A stretch of DNA of 31,866 nt, taken from NCBI GenBank assembly GCA_030037035.1, contig JASHSA010000140.1, positions 1-31,866 of the forward strand, in the 5' to 3' direction. Source of the DNA: Thermoplasmata archaeon (lineage in GTDB: Archaea; Thermoplasmatota; Thermoplasmata; Lutacidiplasmatales; UBA184). The translations under genes and the position numbers were made by a program. The notes under the pieces are model-generated. The model was not told the origin of the DNA, did not search any database, and worked only from the letters and a program-made list of their open reading frames with translations. This document shows, piece by piece, positions 16,414 to 23,573 of the stretch. Positions within the stretch are counted from its first letter, which is position 1, and each line of letters begins with the position of its first letter.

Positions 16414-17278
16414 TCAGGTGGCGGACGATCGGGTAGGCGCTGCGCACGGCGAGCGAGAGCTGGTCGATCGCCGTCTCGAGCTGGTCGGTCGTCAGTCCGT
16501 CCTGGAAGTTGATCCGCAGCGCGACCAGGGCGTCGTCCGGGCCGAGCTGCATCGACTGCACCGTGCGCACGCGCGCGACGCGCGCGTCCCGCTCGACGAG
16601 CCCGAGGATGTCGCGCGCCACCGTCGGCGCCAGGGCCCGTCCGATCAGGTACTCCCGGCTCTCCGCGGTCAGGACGAACCCGGTCGAGACCAGCAGGACC
16701 CCTTCGACGGCGGCGACCGCCCCGTCGATCGCGTCCAGGTGGGTCTCGTAGACGGCGAGCAGGCCTCCGAGGGCGATCACCGCCCCGACGATGGCGACCG
16801 CGTCCTGGTAGAAGACCGACTTCAGGCCCTCGTGGGAGGACTCGAGCAGCCCCTGGAGCGTCTCCCGGCCGAGCCGGAGCTCCCGGAGCGTGACGGAGAT
16901 CCCGATCGCGCTCGCGACGAGGGTCGCGGCGACGATCAGCACCCCCTCGAAGAGGTGCCCGATCGGCCGCGGGCTCGCCCACTGGTCGATGCCGGTCACG
17001 AGGGCGACGATCCCGGCGATCGTGAACGTGATGACGATCGAGACGAACGCCCAGAAGAACCGCTCCTTGCCGAACCCGAACGGGTGCTGGAGGTCGGCCG
17101 GTCTCCGCGAGAGGCGGGCCCCCCAGAGCAGGAGCGCGCCGCCGACGAGGTCGGTCGCGGTGAGGATCGCCTCCGCGAGGATCGTCCGGCTCCCGGAGAG
17201 GAGCGCGATCCAGAAGTTCGCGACGAACAGCGTGGCGTTGAGCAGGACCGTCGTGACGAGGATGACCTGGGGTCGCAT
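16394..17278 (-). CDS. Cation diffusion facilitator (SLC30A9-like) transporter
   Basis: A 294-residue membrane protein of the CDF family, which exports divalent metals such as zinc in exchange for protons. The HPFGFGKERFFWAFVSI segment (loop to helix 3) marks the SLC30A9-like branch, and five to six membrane helices are followed by a cytoplasmic ferredoxin-like domain ending VRHLIIEPES. In the helix 2 site, where family members usually have AEAIHSxxD, this protein reads AEAILTATD, so the His is Leu. In helix 5 the usual LED is YQD. The transport site may thus be altered. ATG at 17278 is preferred to the longer frame because the first membrane helix begins there and a TATA-like CTTTATCC lies about 45-55 bases upstream. 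Confidence 0.82.
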   Translation of the reverse strand: MRPQVILVTTVLLNATLFVANFWIALLSGSRTILAEAILTATDLVGGALLLWGARLSRRPADLQHPFGFGKERFFWAFVSIVITFTIAGIVALVTGIDQWASPRPIGHLFEGVLIVAATLVASAIGISVTLRELRLGRETLQGLLESSHEGLKSVFYQDAVAIVGAVIALGGLLAVYETHLDAIDGAVAAVEGVLLVSTGFVLTAESREYLIGRALAPTVARDILGLVERDARVARVRTVQSMQLGPDDALVALRINFQDGLTTDQLETAIDQLSLAVRSAYPIVRHLIIEPES

Positions 17279-17380
17279 CGATCCGCGGACCGGGGTCCGA
17301 GGAGTACGAGGACGGGGCCTCGCAGGATAAAGCTGCAGGGGCGTTCGGCGCCGGGCCGTCATCTCCCGAGCGGACCAACC

Positions 17381-17387
17381 GTTAAAT
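17381..17387 (+). promoter_or_regulatory. TATA-like box of the aldolase gene
   Basis: GTTAAAT at 17381-17387 lies 29-35 bases before the aldolase ATG, predicting a leader of a few bases only. It sits in the 137-base region shared with the divergent cation-efflux gene, whose own TATA-like box is near 17323-17333. Confidence 0.5.
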
Positions 17388-17415
17388 CGCGCCGGTCGGT
17401 CCGGCGCCCGGGTCG

Positions 17416-18384
17416 ATGAGCGAGCCGGCCGCCCGATCGGTCGCGGCGCTTCCCGCCGCCGGAGCGACCGCGGCCCACGCTCGGTCGCTCCGACCGCCGC
17501 TCCGCAGCCTCGGGCTCGGGCCGGGCAAGCTCGCGCGGCTTTCGCGGATGCTCTACGGGCACGGCCCCGGGGGCGGGACCCTGCTGATCCTGCCGATCGA
17601 CCAGGGGCTCGAGCACGGGCCGGTCGACTTCTTCGCGAACCCGGAGTCCCTCGACCCCCGCTACCAGTACGAGCTTGCGCGCGACGGCCGGTTCAGCGCG
17701 ATCGCGCTGCACATCGGTCTCGCCGAGAAGTACTTCCACGAGTATGCGGGCGAGGTACCGCTCATCCTCAAGCTGAACGGGAAGACGTCGATCCCGCCGG
17801 ACACCCAGGCGTTCAGCGCGCTGACCGGCACGGTCGAGGACGCGGTCCGCCTGGGCGCCGACGCGGTCGGCTACACCGTCTACGTCGGGTCCCCCGCCCA
17901 GGACCGGGACTTCCGACAGCTCGTCGACGTGCGCCGGGACGCCGACCGCTTCGGCCTGCCGCTGATCGTCTGGGCCTATCCCCGCGGCGAGTTCGTCGCG
18001 AAGAAGGGGGGACGGGAGAGCCTCTACGCGATCGACTACGCCGCGCGCGTCGCCCTCGAGCTCGGCGCGGACATCGTGAAGGTCAACTATCCGGTCGCGT
18101 CGGAGAAGGACGCCGAGAGCCCCGCCCCGTACAACACGATGCAGCTCGATCCGGAACAGGCGTTTCACAAGGTCGTCCAGAGCGCCGGCCGCGCGCTCGT
18201 CCTCGTCTCCGGAGGCGAGAAGATCTCGGACCCCGAGCTGCTCGCCAAGGTCCGCTCGTCGATGGACGCCGGAGCCACCGGGATCATCTTCGGGCGCAAC
18301 ATGTGGCAGCGTCCGCGGGGCGAGGCCCTCCGCCTGACGCGGGAGCTGCATGCGATCTTCCGCGAGTACGCCCAGCCGCTCTGA
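17416..18384 (+). CDS. fba: Archaeal class I fructose-bisphosphate aldolase (DhnA family)
   Basis: A 322-residue TIM-barrel aldolase of the archaeal DhnA type, which splits or forms fructose 1,6-bisphosphate in glycolysis and gluconeogenesis. The Schiff-base lysine is Lys222 in GADIVKVNYP. The phosphate-binding end reads LVSGGEKISD and GATGIIFGRNMWQR, and the opening strand is LILPIDQGLEHGP, all diagnostic. The N-terminus is about 45 residues longer than usual before the barrel begins, and that part is Ala/Arg-rich. The Tsr3 gene follows after 22 bases on the same strand, so the two are probably one transcript. Confidence 0.93.
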   Translation: MSEPAARSVAALPAAGATAAHARSLRPPLRSLGLGPGKLARLSRMLYGHGPGGGTLLILPIDQGLEHGPVDFFANPESLDPRYQYELARDGRFSAIALHIGLAEKYFHEYAGEVPLILKLNGKTSIPPDTQAFSALTGTVEDAVRLGADAVGYTVYVGSPAQDRDFRQLVDVRRDADRFGLPLIVWAYPRGEFVAKKGGRESLYAIDYAARVALELGADIVKVNYPVASEKDAESPAPYNTMQLDPEQAFHKVVQSAGRALVLVSGGEKISDPELLAKVRSSMDAGATGIIFGRNMWQRPRGEALRLTRELHAIFREYAQPL

Positions 18385-18406
18385 CCGGCCGATCCCCCTC
18401 GGCATC

Positions 18407-18910
18407 GTGCTGGTCGGGGACGACCATCCCCGCGCGTGTACCGGCCGCCGGCTTCTTCGCGCCGGCCTCGTCCGGGAGGTCCGCGCTCCTCCGAACGGCC
18501 GGGAGCGACCGCTCGTGCTCGACCCGTACGCGGCCAGGCCGCTCAGCGGGGCGGACCGCCCGCGGGCGGAGTCGGCCGGCGTCGTCGCGGTCGACTGCTC
18601 TTGGAATCGCCTCTCTGCGGCGTCCTCCCGCGACCCTTTCGCCGCCCCGCCCGGGCCCGGACGCCGACGTCTGCCGATGCTCCTGGCCGCGAACCCGCAG
18701 CACTTCGGTCGCCTCGGAGAGCTGAACACCGTCGAGGCCCTCGCGGCCTCGCTCGCCCTTCTCGGACGGGAGCCCGAGGCGCGCCGCCTCCTCGCAGGGT
18801 TCGCCGGGGGCCCGGAGTTCCTGAAGCTCAACCGGGCCCGTCTCGCGCGCTACCGGGCCGCGACGTCCTCGGACGAGGTCCTGCAGGCGGAGCGGGAGCT
18901 GTTCGGGTAG
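18407..18910 (+). CDS. tsr3: Tsr3-type 16S rRNA aminocarboxypropyltransferase (DUF367)
   Basis: A protein of about 167 residues that, by family, transfers the aminocarboxypropyl group of SAM to a modified uridine of small-subunit rRNA. Characteristic segments are DDHPRACTGRRLLRAGLV at the N-terminus, LVLDPYAARPLSGADRPRAES, VAVDCSWNR, RRLPMLLAANPQHFGRLGELNTVEALAASL and FLKLNRARLARY. GTG at 18407 is chosen because family proteins begin only a few residues before the DPKKCTG-like motif. A longer frame from 18350 would overlap the aldolase gene with unconserved residues. It is on the same strand as the aldolase gene and convergent with the two tRNA genes downstream. Confidence 0.87.
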   Translation: MLVGDDHPRACTGRRLLRAGLVREVRAPPNGRERPLVLDPYAARPLSGADRPRAESAGVVAVDCSWNRLSAASSRDPFAAPPGPGRRRLPMLLAANPQHFGRLGELNTVEALAASLALLGREPEARRLLAGFAGGPEFLKLNRARLARYRAATSSDEVLQAERELFG

Positions 18911-18973
18911 CGCTCGGCGACGACGGCGCCGGTCGCGCCGCGGCGTCCGCCCTGAAAGATGCGGGGGGCCGGA

Positions 18974-19008
18974 ATCTCCGAGGACCGGCCGCGTCGACCG
19001 GCTCCCCG
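18974..19008 (-). other. T-loop intron (35 bases) of tRNA-Leu(UAG), position 59/60
   Basis: Flanking exon ends are TTCAAA and T followed by CCGGC. The precursor can form a bulge-helix-bulge: T-stem GCCGG/CCGGC outside, then central helix TTCA/GGAG (three pairs plus an A-G mismatch), bulges AAC and ATT, and an inner helix GGGGA/TCCTC. Cutting after the second base of each bulge yields a seven-base T-loop TTCAAAT. The central helix is weaker than in the Gln gene. Confidence 0.78.
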
Positions 19009-19056
19009 TTTGAACCGGCGCATGCCCTAGGCAACAGGGTCCTAAGCCCTGCCTCG

Positions 19057-19083
19057 CTGGCCCCGCCGGCGGGCGCCGACGGT
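19057..19083 (-). other. D-arm intron (27 bases) of tRNA-Leu(UAG), position 21/22
   Basis: A full bulge-helix-bulge is visible: outer helix CTC/GAG, central four-pair helix GGCC/GGCC, three-base bulges AAA and AGC, and an eight-pair inner helix CCGTCGGC/GCCGGCGG closed by a GCCC loop. Cutting after the second base of each bulge restores a D-loop of normal length and a D-stem CTC/GAG. Confidence 0.8.
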
Positions 19084-19134
19084 TTGGCCGAGCTGGAGCA
19101 CCCCCGCATCGGCATCGCCATCCGTCCGGGGAGG

Positions 19135-19241
19135 TAGCCCCGGCAGGAGTTTCGGCCGGTGGGCCGCACGAATCCCCCGGCGTTCGAACCTGCGTCGCGA
19201 GATCCAGAGTCTCGCATGATTGGCCACTACACCACGGGGCT
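19135..19241 (-). tRNA. tRNA-Gln(CUG) interrupted by a T-loop intron
   Basis: The gene is 107 bases long. Removing a 34-base T-loop intron gives a 73-base tRNA with acceptor AGCCCCG/CGGGGCT, discriminator A, D-stem GTG/CAT, anticodon stem CGAGA/TCTCG with loop CTCTGGA (anticodon CUG) and T arm GCAGG-TTCGAAT-CCTGC. Without the intron removed the T-stem cannot close and the acceptor ends do not meet, so the interruption is required to explain the perfect seven-pair acceptor. The anticodon loop is uninterrupted. A TATA-like box is 24-32 bases upstream. The gene is the first of a tandem with tRNA-Leu(UAG). Confidence 0.9.
19149..19182 (-). other. T-loop intron (34 bases) of tRNA-Gln(CUG), position 59/60
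   Basis: The splice junctions form a perfect canonical 3-4-3 bulge-helix-bulge: outer T-stem GCAGG/CCTGC, central helix TTCG/CGAA, bulges AAC and ACT, inner helix GCCGG/CCGGC. Cleavage after the second base of each bulge leaves TTCGAA joined to T, the consensus T-loop. Confidence 0.88.
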
Positions 19242-19264
19242 ACGGCCGTCCCACGGGCACCCCG

Positions 19265-19273
19265 TTGATAAGA
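19265..19273 (-). promoter_or_regulatory. TATA-like promoter of the tRNA-Gln/tRNA-Leu pair
   Basis: On the minus strand the sequence reads TCTTATCAA, 24-32 bases before the first base of tRNA-Gln. No comparable box is present in the 27 bases between the two tRNA genes. Confidence 0.55.
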
Positions 19274-19395
19274 GTTGTCGCCGGGGAACGACGAACTCGG
19301 GATCCGGCCGCGCCGCTCCGCCGGTGCCCCGCCTCAACCATATACCCGCTCGAGGGTGAACCGGCCGCCCACTCGAGCGGGGCCGAGCGACGGAG

Positions 19396-21171
19396 ATGAC
19401 GACGCCCTGCCCGAGCGGGCCGTCTTCGGGGGTTCCCGAGCCCGTCGCGAGCGCCCGCCGGAACCCTTCGTTCCCCCGCCGCCTCACGACGCTCCTCTAC
19501 GTGGCGCTCCCGCTGGTCACGGTCGCCGCGGCGGCTTCGACCCGACGGTTCTCCGGGCTCGGCGTCGCCGGCGACCTCCCGCTGGCGAGCGTCGACATGC
19601 TGTACTCGTTCCTGCGCATGACGGCCGCCTACGCGCTCTCGCTCGGCTTCTCGCTGGCCTACGGCTACTACGCCGCGACCCACCGGGGTGGGGAACGGGT
19701 GATGATCCCGATCCTCGACATCCTCCAGTCCGTCCCGATCCTCGGCTTCTTCCCGATCGTGATCGTCGTCTTCGTCAGCCTCACCCCCCACTCGTTCCTC
19801 GGCCCGAACCTCGCCTCGGTCTTCCTCATCTTCACCTCCATGTCCTGGAACATGGTCTTCGGGGTCTACGAGTCGGTCCGCACGATCCCGAACGACCTGC
19901 GCGAGGCCGCGGAGACGTTCCGTCTCCGCGGCTGGCTGAGGTTCCGTCGGGTCCTCTTCCCGGCGACGGTCAACCGGCTCGTCTACAACTCGGTCCTCTC
20001 GTGGACGGGCGGATGGTTCTTCCTGGTCGAGGCGGAGATCTTCACGACGAACAGCTCGAGCCACACCGCTCTCCCGGGCATCGGCAGCCTGCTCTCGTTC
20101 GCGGCGGCGGACGGCAACGCGAACGAGTTCGTCGCGGGGATGGTCGTCCTGGTCGCCGTCATCGTCGCCCTGGACTTCGCCGTATGGCGACCGCTCGGCC
20201 GCTGGGCCGACCGTTTCCGCTACGACACGTCGCCGTCGGGGGAAGGGGACGTCTCGGGCGTGCGGAGCGCCTCCGGCCGGCTCCGGCGCGCCGCCTCGTA
20301 CGTGACCCGGGGAGTGAGGACCGGGGTCAGCCGGATCGGCACGCCGTTCGTCCAGGCGACCGTCCGTCTCCGTCCCGCACGACGCCCCGGGCAGGCGCAT
20401 CGCGAGTGGGGCTACTATCTCGCGCTCGGCGCGATCCTGGTCGCCTGCTGGTTGATGCTCATCGCCATCGTGGTCGCCGTCTACCAGGTCCTCACGGGCC
20501 CCATCCCGGCCAACGTCCGGCACCAGATGCTTCAGGTCCCGGCCGCGATGGGGGATTCGATCGCGCGGGTCGCCATCGCCTACGCGATCTGTCTCGCGAT
20601 CGCGCTGCCGCTCGCCGTCTGGATCTCGCGACGGGCCCGAGCCGCCCGCGTCGGCCTTCCGATCGTCGAGGTCGTCGCCTCGTTCCCCGCGACCGCCCTC
20701 TTCCCGCTGATCGTCTTCGGCCTCGTCCGCTACCTCAGCGAACAGGGGGTCGCGTTGCTGATGCTCATGACGGGGATGATCTGGTACCTGTTCTTCAACC
20801 TCCTCGCCGGCGCCCGGTCGCTCGCCCCGGACCTCGAGGAGGCCGCGCGGTCCTACGGCGTGAAGGGGCGCGGATTCCTGCGCCGGGTCCTCCTGCCCAG
20901 CCTCTTCCCGGCGTTCGTCACCGGCTCGATCACGGCGTTCGGCGGCGGCTGGAACACGCTGATCGTGGCCGAGTACCTCAACGTCAACTCCGCGCACACG
21001 CTGAGCATCCTCGGGATCGGGCAGCAGATCGACATCGGCTACGCGGAGCCCCACGGGCTGCCGCTGATGGTCACCGCGTTGCTCACGCTCGTCGGCACGG
21101 TCATCGCCATCAACGAGCTTTTGTGGAAACCGCTGTACCGCCGAGCGGTCGAGCGGTTCCGCTACGACTGA
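19396..21171 (+). CDS. ABC transporter permease, two fused permease domains (NitT/TauT-like)
   Basis: A 591-residue membrane protein made of two homologous permease units. Each has about six membrane helices and an EAA loop that docks on the ATPase: LREAAETFRLRGWLRFRRVLFP (about residues 167-188) and LEEAARSYGVKGRGFLRRVLLP (about 479-500). Duplicated permeases of this type belong to the anion/sulfonate/nitrate importer class, in which the solute arrives through a separate binding protein. None is encoded in the window. The ATPase gene follows after 13 bases. A TATA-like CCATATACC at 19338-19346 would leave a leader of roughly 25-30 bases before the ATG at 19396. Between the halves lies an Arg-rich cytoplasmic linker of about 60 residues. 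Confidence 0.88.
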   Translation: MTTPCPSGPSSGVPEPVASARRNPSFPRRLTTLLYVALPLVTVAAAASTRRFSGLGVAGDLPLASVDMLYSFLRMTAAYALSLGFSLAYGYYAATHRGGERVMIPILDILQSVPILGFFPIVIVVFVSLTPHSFLGPNLASVFLIFTSMSWNMVFGVYESVRTIPNDLREAAETFRLRGWLRFRRVLFPATVNRLVYNSVLSWTGGWFFLVEAEIFTTNSSSHTALPGIGSLLSFAAADGNANEFVAGMVVLVAVIVALDFAVWRPLGRWADRFRYDTSPSGEGDVSGVRSASGRLRRAASYVTRGVRTGVSRIGTPFVQATVRLRPARRPGQAHREWGYYLALGAILVACWLMLIAIVVAVYQVLTGPIPANVRHQMLQVPAAMGDSIARVAIAYAICLAIALPLAVWISRRARAARVGLPIVEVVASFPATALFPLIVFGLVRYLSEQGVALLMLMTGMIWYLFFNLLAGARSLAPDLEEAARSYGVKGRGFLRRVLLPSLFPAFVTGSITAFGGGWNTLIVAEYLNVNSAHTLSILGIGQQIDIGYAEPHGLPLMVTALLTLVGTVIAINELLWKPLYRRAVERFRYD

Positions 21172-21184
21172 CCGGGGCGGCACG

Positions 21185-21988
21185 ATGGCGATCATCCGGG
21201 TCGACCACGTCGACAAGTCGTTCCCGACGCGCCACGGGTCGATCTCGATCATGCAGGACATCACCTTCGAAGTGAAGGACGCCGACTTTCTCGCGATCGT
21301 CGGACCGTCCGGCTGCGGCAAGTCGACGCTCCTGCGCCTGATCCAGGGCCTCGACCGCCCGACCGCAGGGTCGATCGCGTTCCGAGACCAGCGCGTCGAC
21401 GGGGTCGCGAAAGGGATGGCGATGGTCTTCCAGAACTTCGCCCTCTTCCCGTGGCTCACCGTCAGCGAGAACGTCGCCTTCGGCCTGGAGGCGCTCGGCT
21501 GGGAGCCGGAACGGATCGCCTCCCACGTCGAACGGTACGTCAACGTCACCGGCCTCGAGGGGTTCGAGGAGGCCTACCCGCGGGAGATCTCCGGAGGGAT
21601 GCGCCAGCGGGTCGGGCTCGCGCGGGCCCTCGCGGTCGAGCCGGCGGTCCTCCTCATGGACGAGCCGTTCAGCGCGCTCGACGCCCTCACCGCCGAGGGG
21701 CTCCGCGAGGAGGTCCTGCAGCTGTGGCGCGACCCCAACCTCCCTCCCGAGGCGGTCGTGCTCGTCACCCACAACATCGAGGAGGCGATCCAGCTCGCCG
21801 ACCGGGTGGTCGTCCTCTCCCGCCGTCCGGGCCACGTCCTCGCCGAGGTTCCGGTCGCGCTCCCGCGCCCCCGCGACCGGAAGTCGGCGCCGTTCTACGA
21901 CCTGACGGACCGGGTCTACTCGCTGATCACGGAGGGGGGTGCGCCGACCGCCCCCCCGCTCGGCGGAGGGGCATCCTCCGCCGGCTGA
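21185..21988 (+). CDS. ABC transporter ATP-binding protein (NitT/TauT-like)
   Basis: A 267-residue nucleotide-binding subunit that powers the fused permease encoded 13 bases upstream. It has Walker A GPSGCGKSTLLRL, a Q-loop in MVFQNFALFPW, signature EISGGMRQRVGLARAL, Walker B VLLMDEPFSALDALT and the H-loop LVTHNIEEAIQLADRVVVLSRRPG. The sequence is closest in style to nitrate/sulfonate/taurine importers. In many relatives an extra C-terminal AAA-associated domain is fused to this subunit; here the chain ends soon after the ATPase core and that domain is encoded as a separate gene at 22042. Confidence 0.93.
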   Translation: MAIIRVDHVDKSFPTRHGSISIMQDITFEVKDADFLAIVGPSGCGKSTLLRLIQGLDRPTAGSIAFRDQRVDGVAKGMAMVFQNFALFPWLTVSENVAFGLEALGWEPERIASHVERYVNVTGLEGFEEAYPREISGGMRQRVGLARALAVEPAVLLMDEPFSALDALTAEGLREEVLQLWRDPNLPPEAVVLVTHNIEEAIQLADRVVVLSRRPGHVLAEVPVALPRPRDRKSAPFYDLTDRVYSLITEGGAPTAPPLGGGASSAG

Positions 21989-22041
21989 GAAGCTTTAATC
22001 CCGCCGCCGTTCGTCTTGGCCGAAGGCCCTCAGGACCCCAC

Positions 22042-22644
22042 GTGGCGACCACGTACCCGAAGTGCAGCCCGACCGAGATGCTCGGTCTGCTCGTGCTGCT
22101 CAACGACCACAAGGGCGCGGAGGATGTCGCCCTCCTGGCCGACGACCTCGACCTCGAGATCGACGAGATCTTCCCGGCGCTCGAGTACGCCGAGCTGCTC
22201 CAGTTCGTCAAGGTGACGGACGGCCGGGCGACGTTCACCGACCTCGGCCGGAAGCTGGTCGCGGCGTCCATCCGCGAGCGCAAGACGTTCGTGCGGGAGC
22301 AGCTGAAGAAGACCCCCCTGTTCCGGACGATCCTGCGGGCGCTCGACGCAAACCCCGAGCATCGCCTCACCGAGGAGGAGTTCGGCCACATCATCTCGTT
22401 CACGACCGCCAAGGCCGACGGCGCCGAACAGAACATCGTGAACTGGGGGCGGTACGCCGACCTGTTCCGTTACGACGCCGACACGCACATGATCTGTCCG
22501 GCCCGCCGGTCGACCTATGCCAAGGGCGGCGGGGGACGCTCTCCGCCCTCTTCGGCGCTCGCGGGCGGCGCGGCGCCGCCGAAGGAGCCGGCGGGGAGCG
22601 GCGAGGCTCCGCGCGGCCCCGGCAACGCGACCGCCACCGCGTAG
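22042..22644 (+). CDS. Stand-alone AAA-associated domain protein of the ABC transporter
   Basis: A 200-residue protein whose first 150 residues match the domain usually found at the C-terminus of NitT/TauT-type ATPases. It has a winged-helix-like segment (MLGLLVLLNDHKGAEDVALLADDLDLEIDEIFPALEYAELL) followed by a helical unit ending NIVNWGRYADLFRYD. The last 45 residues are Gly/Pro/Ala-rich and probably disordered. It likely regulates or completes the neighbouring transporter. GTG at 22042 is chosen because the domain starts there and a TATA-like GCTTTAAT (21992-21999) lies upstream. It therefore seems to have its own promoter in the 53-base gap after the ATPase gene. Confidence 0.8.
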   Translation: MATTYPKCSPTEMLGLLVLLNDHKGAEDVALLADDLDLEIDEIFPALEYAELLQFVKVTDGRATFTDLGRKLVAASIRERKTFVREQLKKTPLFRTILRALDANPEHRLTEEEFGHIISFTTAKADGAEQNIVNWGRYADLFRYDADTHMICPARRSTYAKGGGGRSPPSSALAGGAAPPKEPAGSGEAPRGPGNATATA

Positions 22645-22724
22645 GGCGACCGCCGGGCGGTCGGCGCGAGAGGCCGGTCCCGGGCCCGTTATCTTTCGGG
22701 CGGGGCTAGAGCGTCGGCGAGACC

Positions 22725-23318
22725 ATGGCCGAGATGCTGATCGTCGGGATCCCGGCGAGCCTGCGAAGGGGCGCCTTCAGCACGGGACTGCTCGACGCCG
22801 CGGTCGAGCTCGCGCCGGAAGGGACGCGGATCGAGGTCGCGGACATCCACGGCTTCCCGGTGTTCAACCAGGACGAGGAGAACGATCCTCCGGAGCCGGT
22901 ACGCCGGTTCCAGGAGAAGGTGCGTCCCGCGGACGCCGTCCTCTTCGCGGTCAACGAGCACAACTACGGCCTCTCGGCCGCCGAGAAGAACGCGCTCGAC
23001 TGGGGTTCGCGCCCCCCGGGGCAGAGCGTGTGGAACGGTAAGCCGGCCGGGATGATGAGCGCCAGCGTCGGCATGCTGGGAGGAGTGCGCGCGCAGCTCG
23101 CGCTCCGCCAATCGATGGTCTACCTGAACATGTTCCCGGTCAATCGGCCCGAGGTCTTCGTCGCGATGGCCTCCCAGAAGTTCGACGCGAACGGGCGGCT
23201 GGTCGACGAGACCGCACGGAAGGTCGTCCGGGCGCACCTGATCGAGCTCGTCCGGTTCGCCCGAGTGCTGCGTCCGGACCGCGACCGCGGCCCCGAGGGC
23301 CGCGCGCCGGGCCCGTGA
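22725..23318 (+). CDS. NADPH-dependent FMN reductase family flavoprotein
   Basis: A 197-residue flavodoxin-like reductase. The FMN phosphate loop is GIPASLRRGAFSTGLL, corresponding to the family's GSLRxxSxN. The isoalloxazine-contacting segment is NEHNYGLSAAEKNALDWGSRP, and the third loop is SASVGMLGGVRAQLALRQSM. Family members (chromate, quinone or azo reductases) transfer electrons from NAD(P)H through FMN to quinones, metals or dyes; the natural acceptor here is unknown. The last 15 residues are an unconserved Arg/Pro/Gly tail. ATG at 22725 is 29-36 bases after a TATA-like TTATCTTT. Confidence 0.88.
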   Translation: MAEMLIVGIPASLRRGAFSTGLLDAAVELAPEGTRIEVADIHGFPVFNQDEENDPPEPVRRFQEKVRPADAVLFAVNEHNYGLSAAEKNALDWGSRPPGQSVWNGKPAGMMSASVGMLGGVRAQLALRQSMVYLNMFPVNRPEVFVAMASQKFDANGRLVDETARKVVRAHLIELVRFARVLRPDRDRGPEGRAPGP

Positions 23319-23361
23319 GCGCACAAATCCTTAAACTCGGGCGTCGCTCCGCCGCCGCGCT

Positions 23362-23433
23362 GGGCACGTAGATCAGCGGAAGATCGCTGCTTTCGCAAAG
23401 CAGAGGTCGGGGGTTCAAATCCCCCCGTGTCCA
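23362..23433 (+). tRNA. tRNA-Ala(CGC)
   Basis: A 72-base intronless tRNA. The acceptor GGGCACG/CGTGTCC contains the G3-U70 wobble pair that identifies alanine tRNAs. The anticodon loop is TTCGCAA (anticodon CGC), the T arm is GGGGG-TTCAAAT-CCCCC and the discriminator is A. CCA is not encoded. A TATA-like CCTTAAAC near 23329-23336 is 26-33 bases upstream. Confidence 0.95.
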
Positions 23434-23573
23434 TTCGCGAAGGGAGGGCGAGGCCGCAGACGACGGTCGATGCTACGCCCTCCGCGACCGCTCCCGACGA
23501 CGGGTCGGCCGACGCGGGCGTCCGGAAGGGCCGAGCGGCCGTCCCCACGCAGGGCGCCCCGGTCGCCGGACCT

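Larger units (their letters stand above)
18960..19107 (-). tRNA. tRNA-Leu(UAG) interrupted by two non-canonical introns
   Basis: The gene is 148 bases long. Removing a 27-base D-arm intron and a 35-base T-loop intron leaves an 86-base type II tRNA. Its acceptor stem is GCGGGGG/CCCCCGC with discriminator A, its D-stem CTC/GAG, its anticodon stem CAGGG/CCCTG with loop CTTAGGA (anticodon UAG at 19042-19044), its variable stem TGCC-TAG-GGCA, and its T arm GCCGG-TTCAAAT-CCGGC. All stems except the possible fourth D-stem pair (C13-C22) are perfect. The anticodon loop, the usual archaeal intron site, is uninterrupted. CCA is not encoded. The gene lies 27 bases downstream of tRNA-Gln(CUG) with no TATA box between, so both are probably one precursor. 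Confidence 0.85.

Noticed and set aside
18350..18406. N-terminal extension of the Tsr3 frame overlapping the aldolase gene
   Set aside because: The added residues are Ser/Arg/Pro-rich and unlike the family, which starts only a few residues before the CTG motif.
19240..21549. A 769-codon open frame on the minus strand across the ABC transporter genes
   Set aside because: Antisense to a clear permease and ATPase; the translation is Asp/Arg/Glu-rich without motifs, the usual shadow of GC-rich coding DNA.
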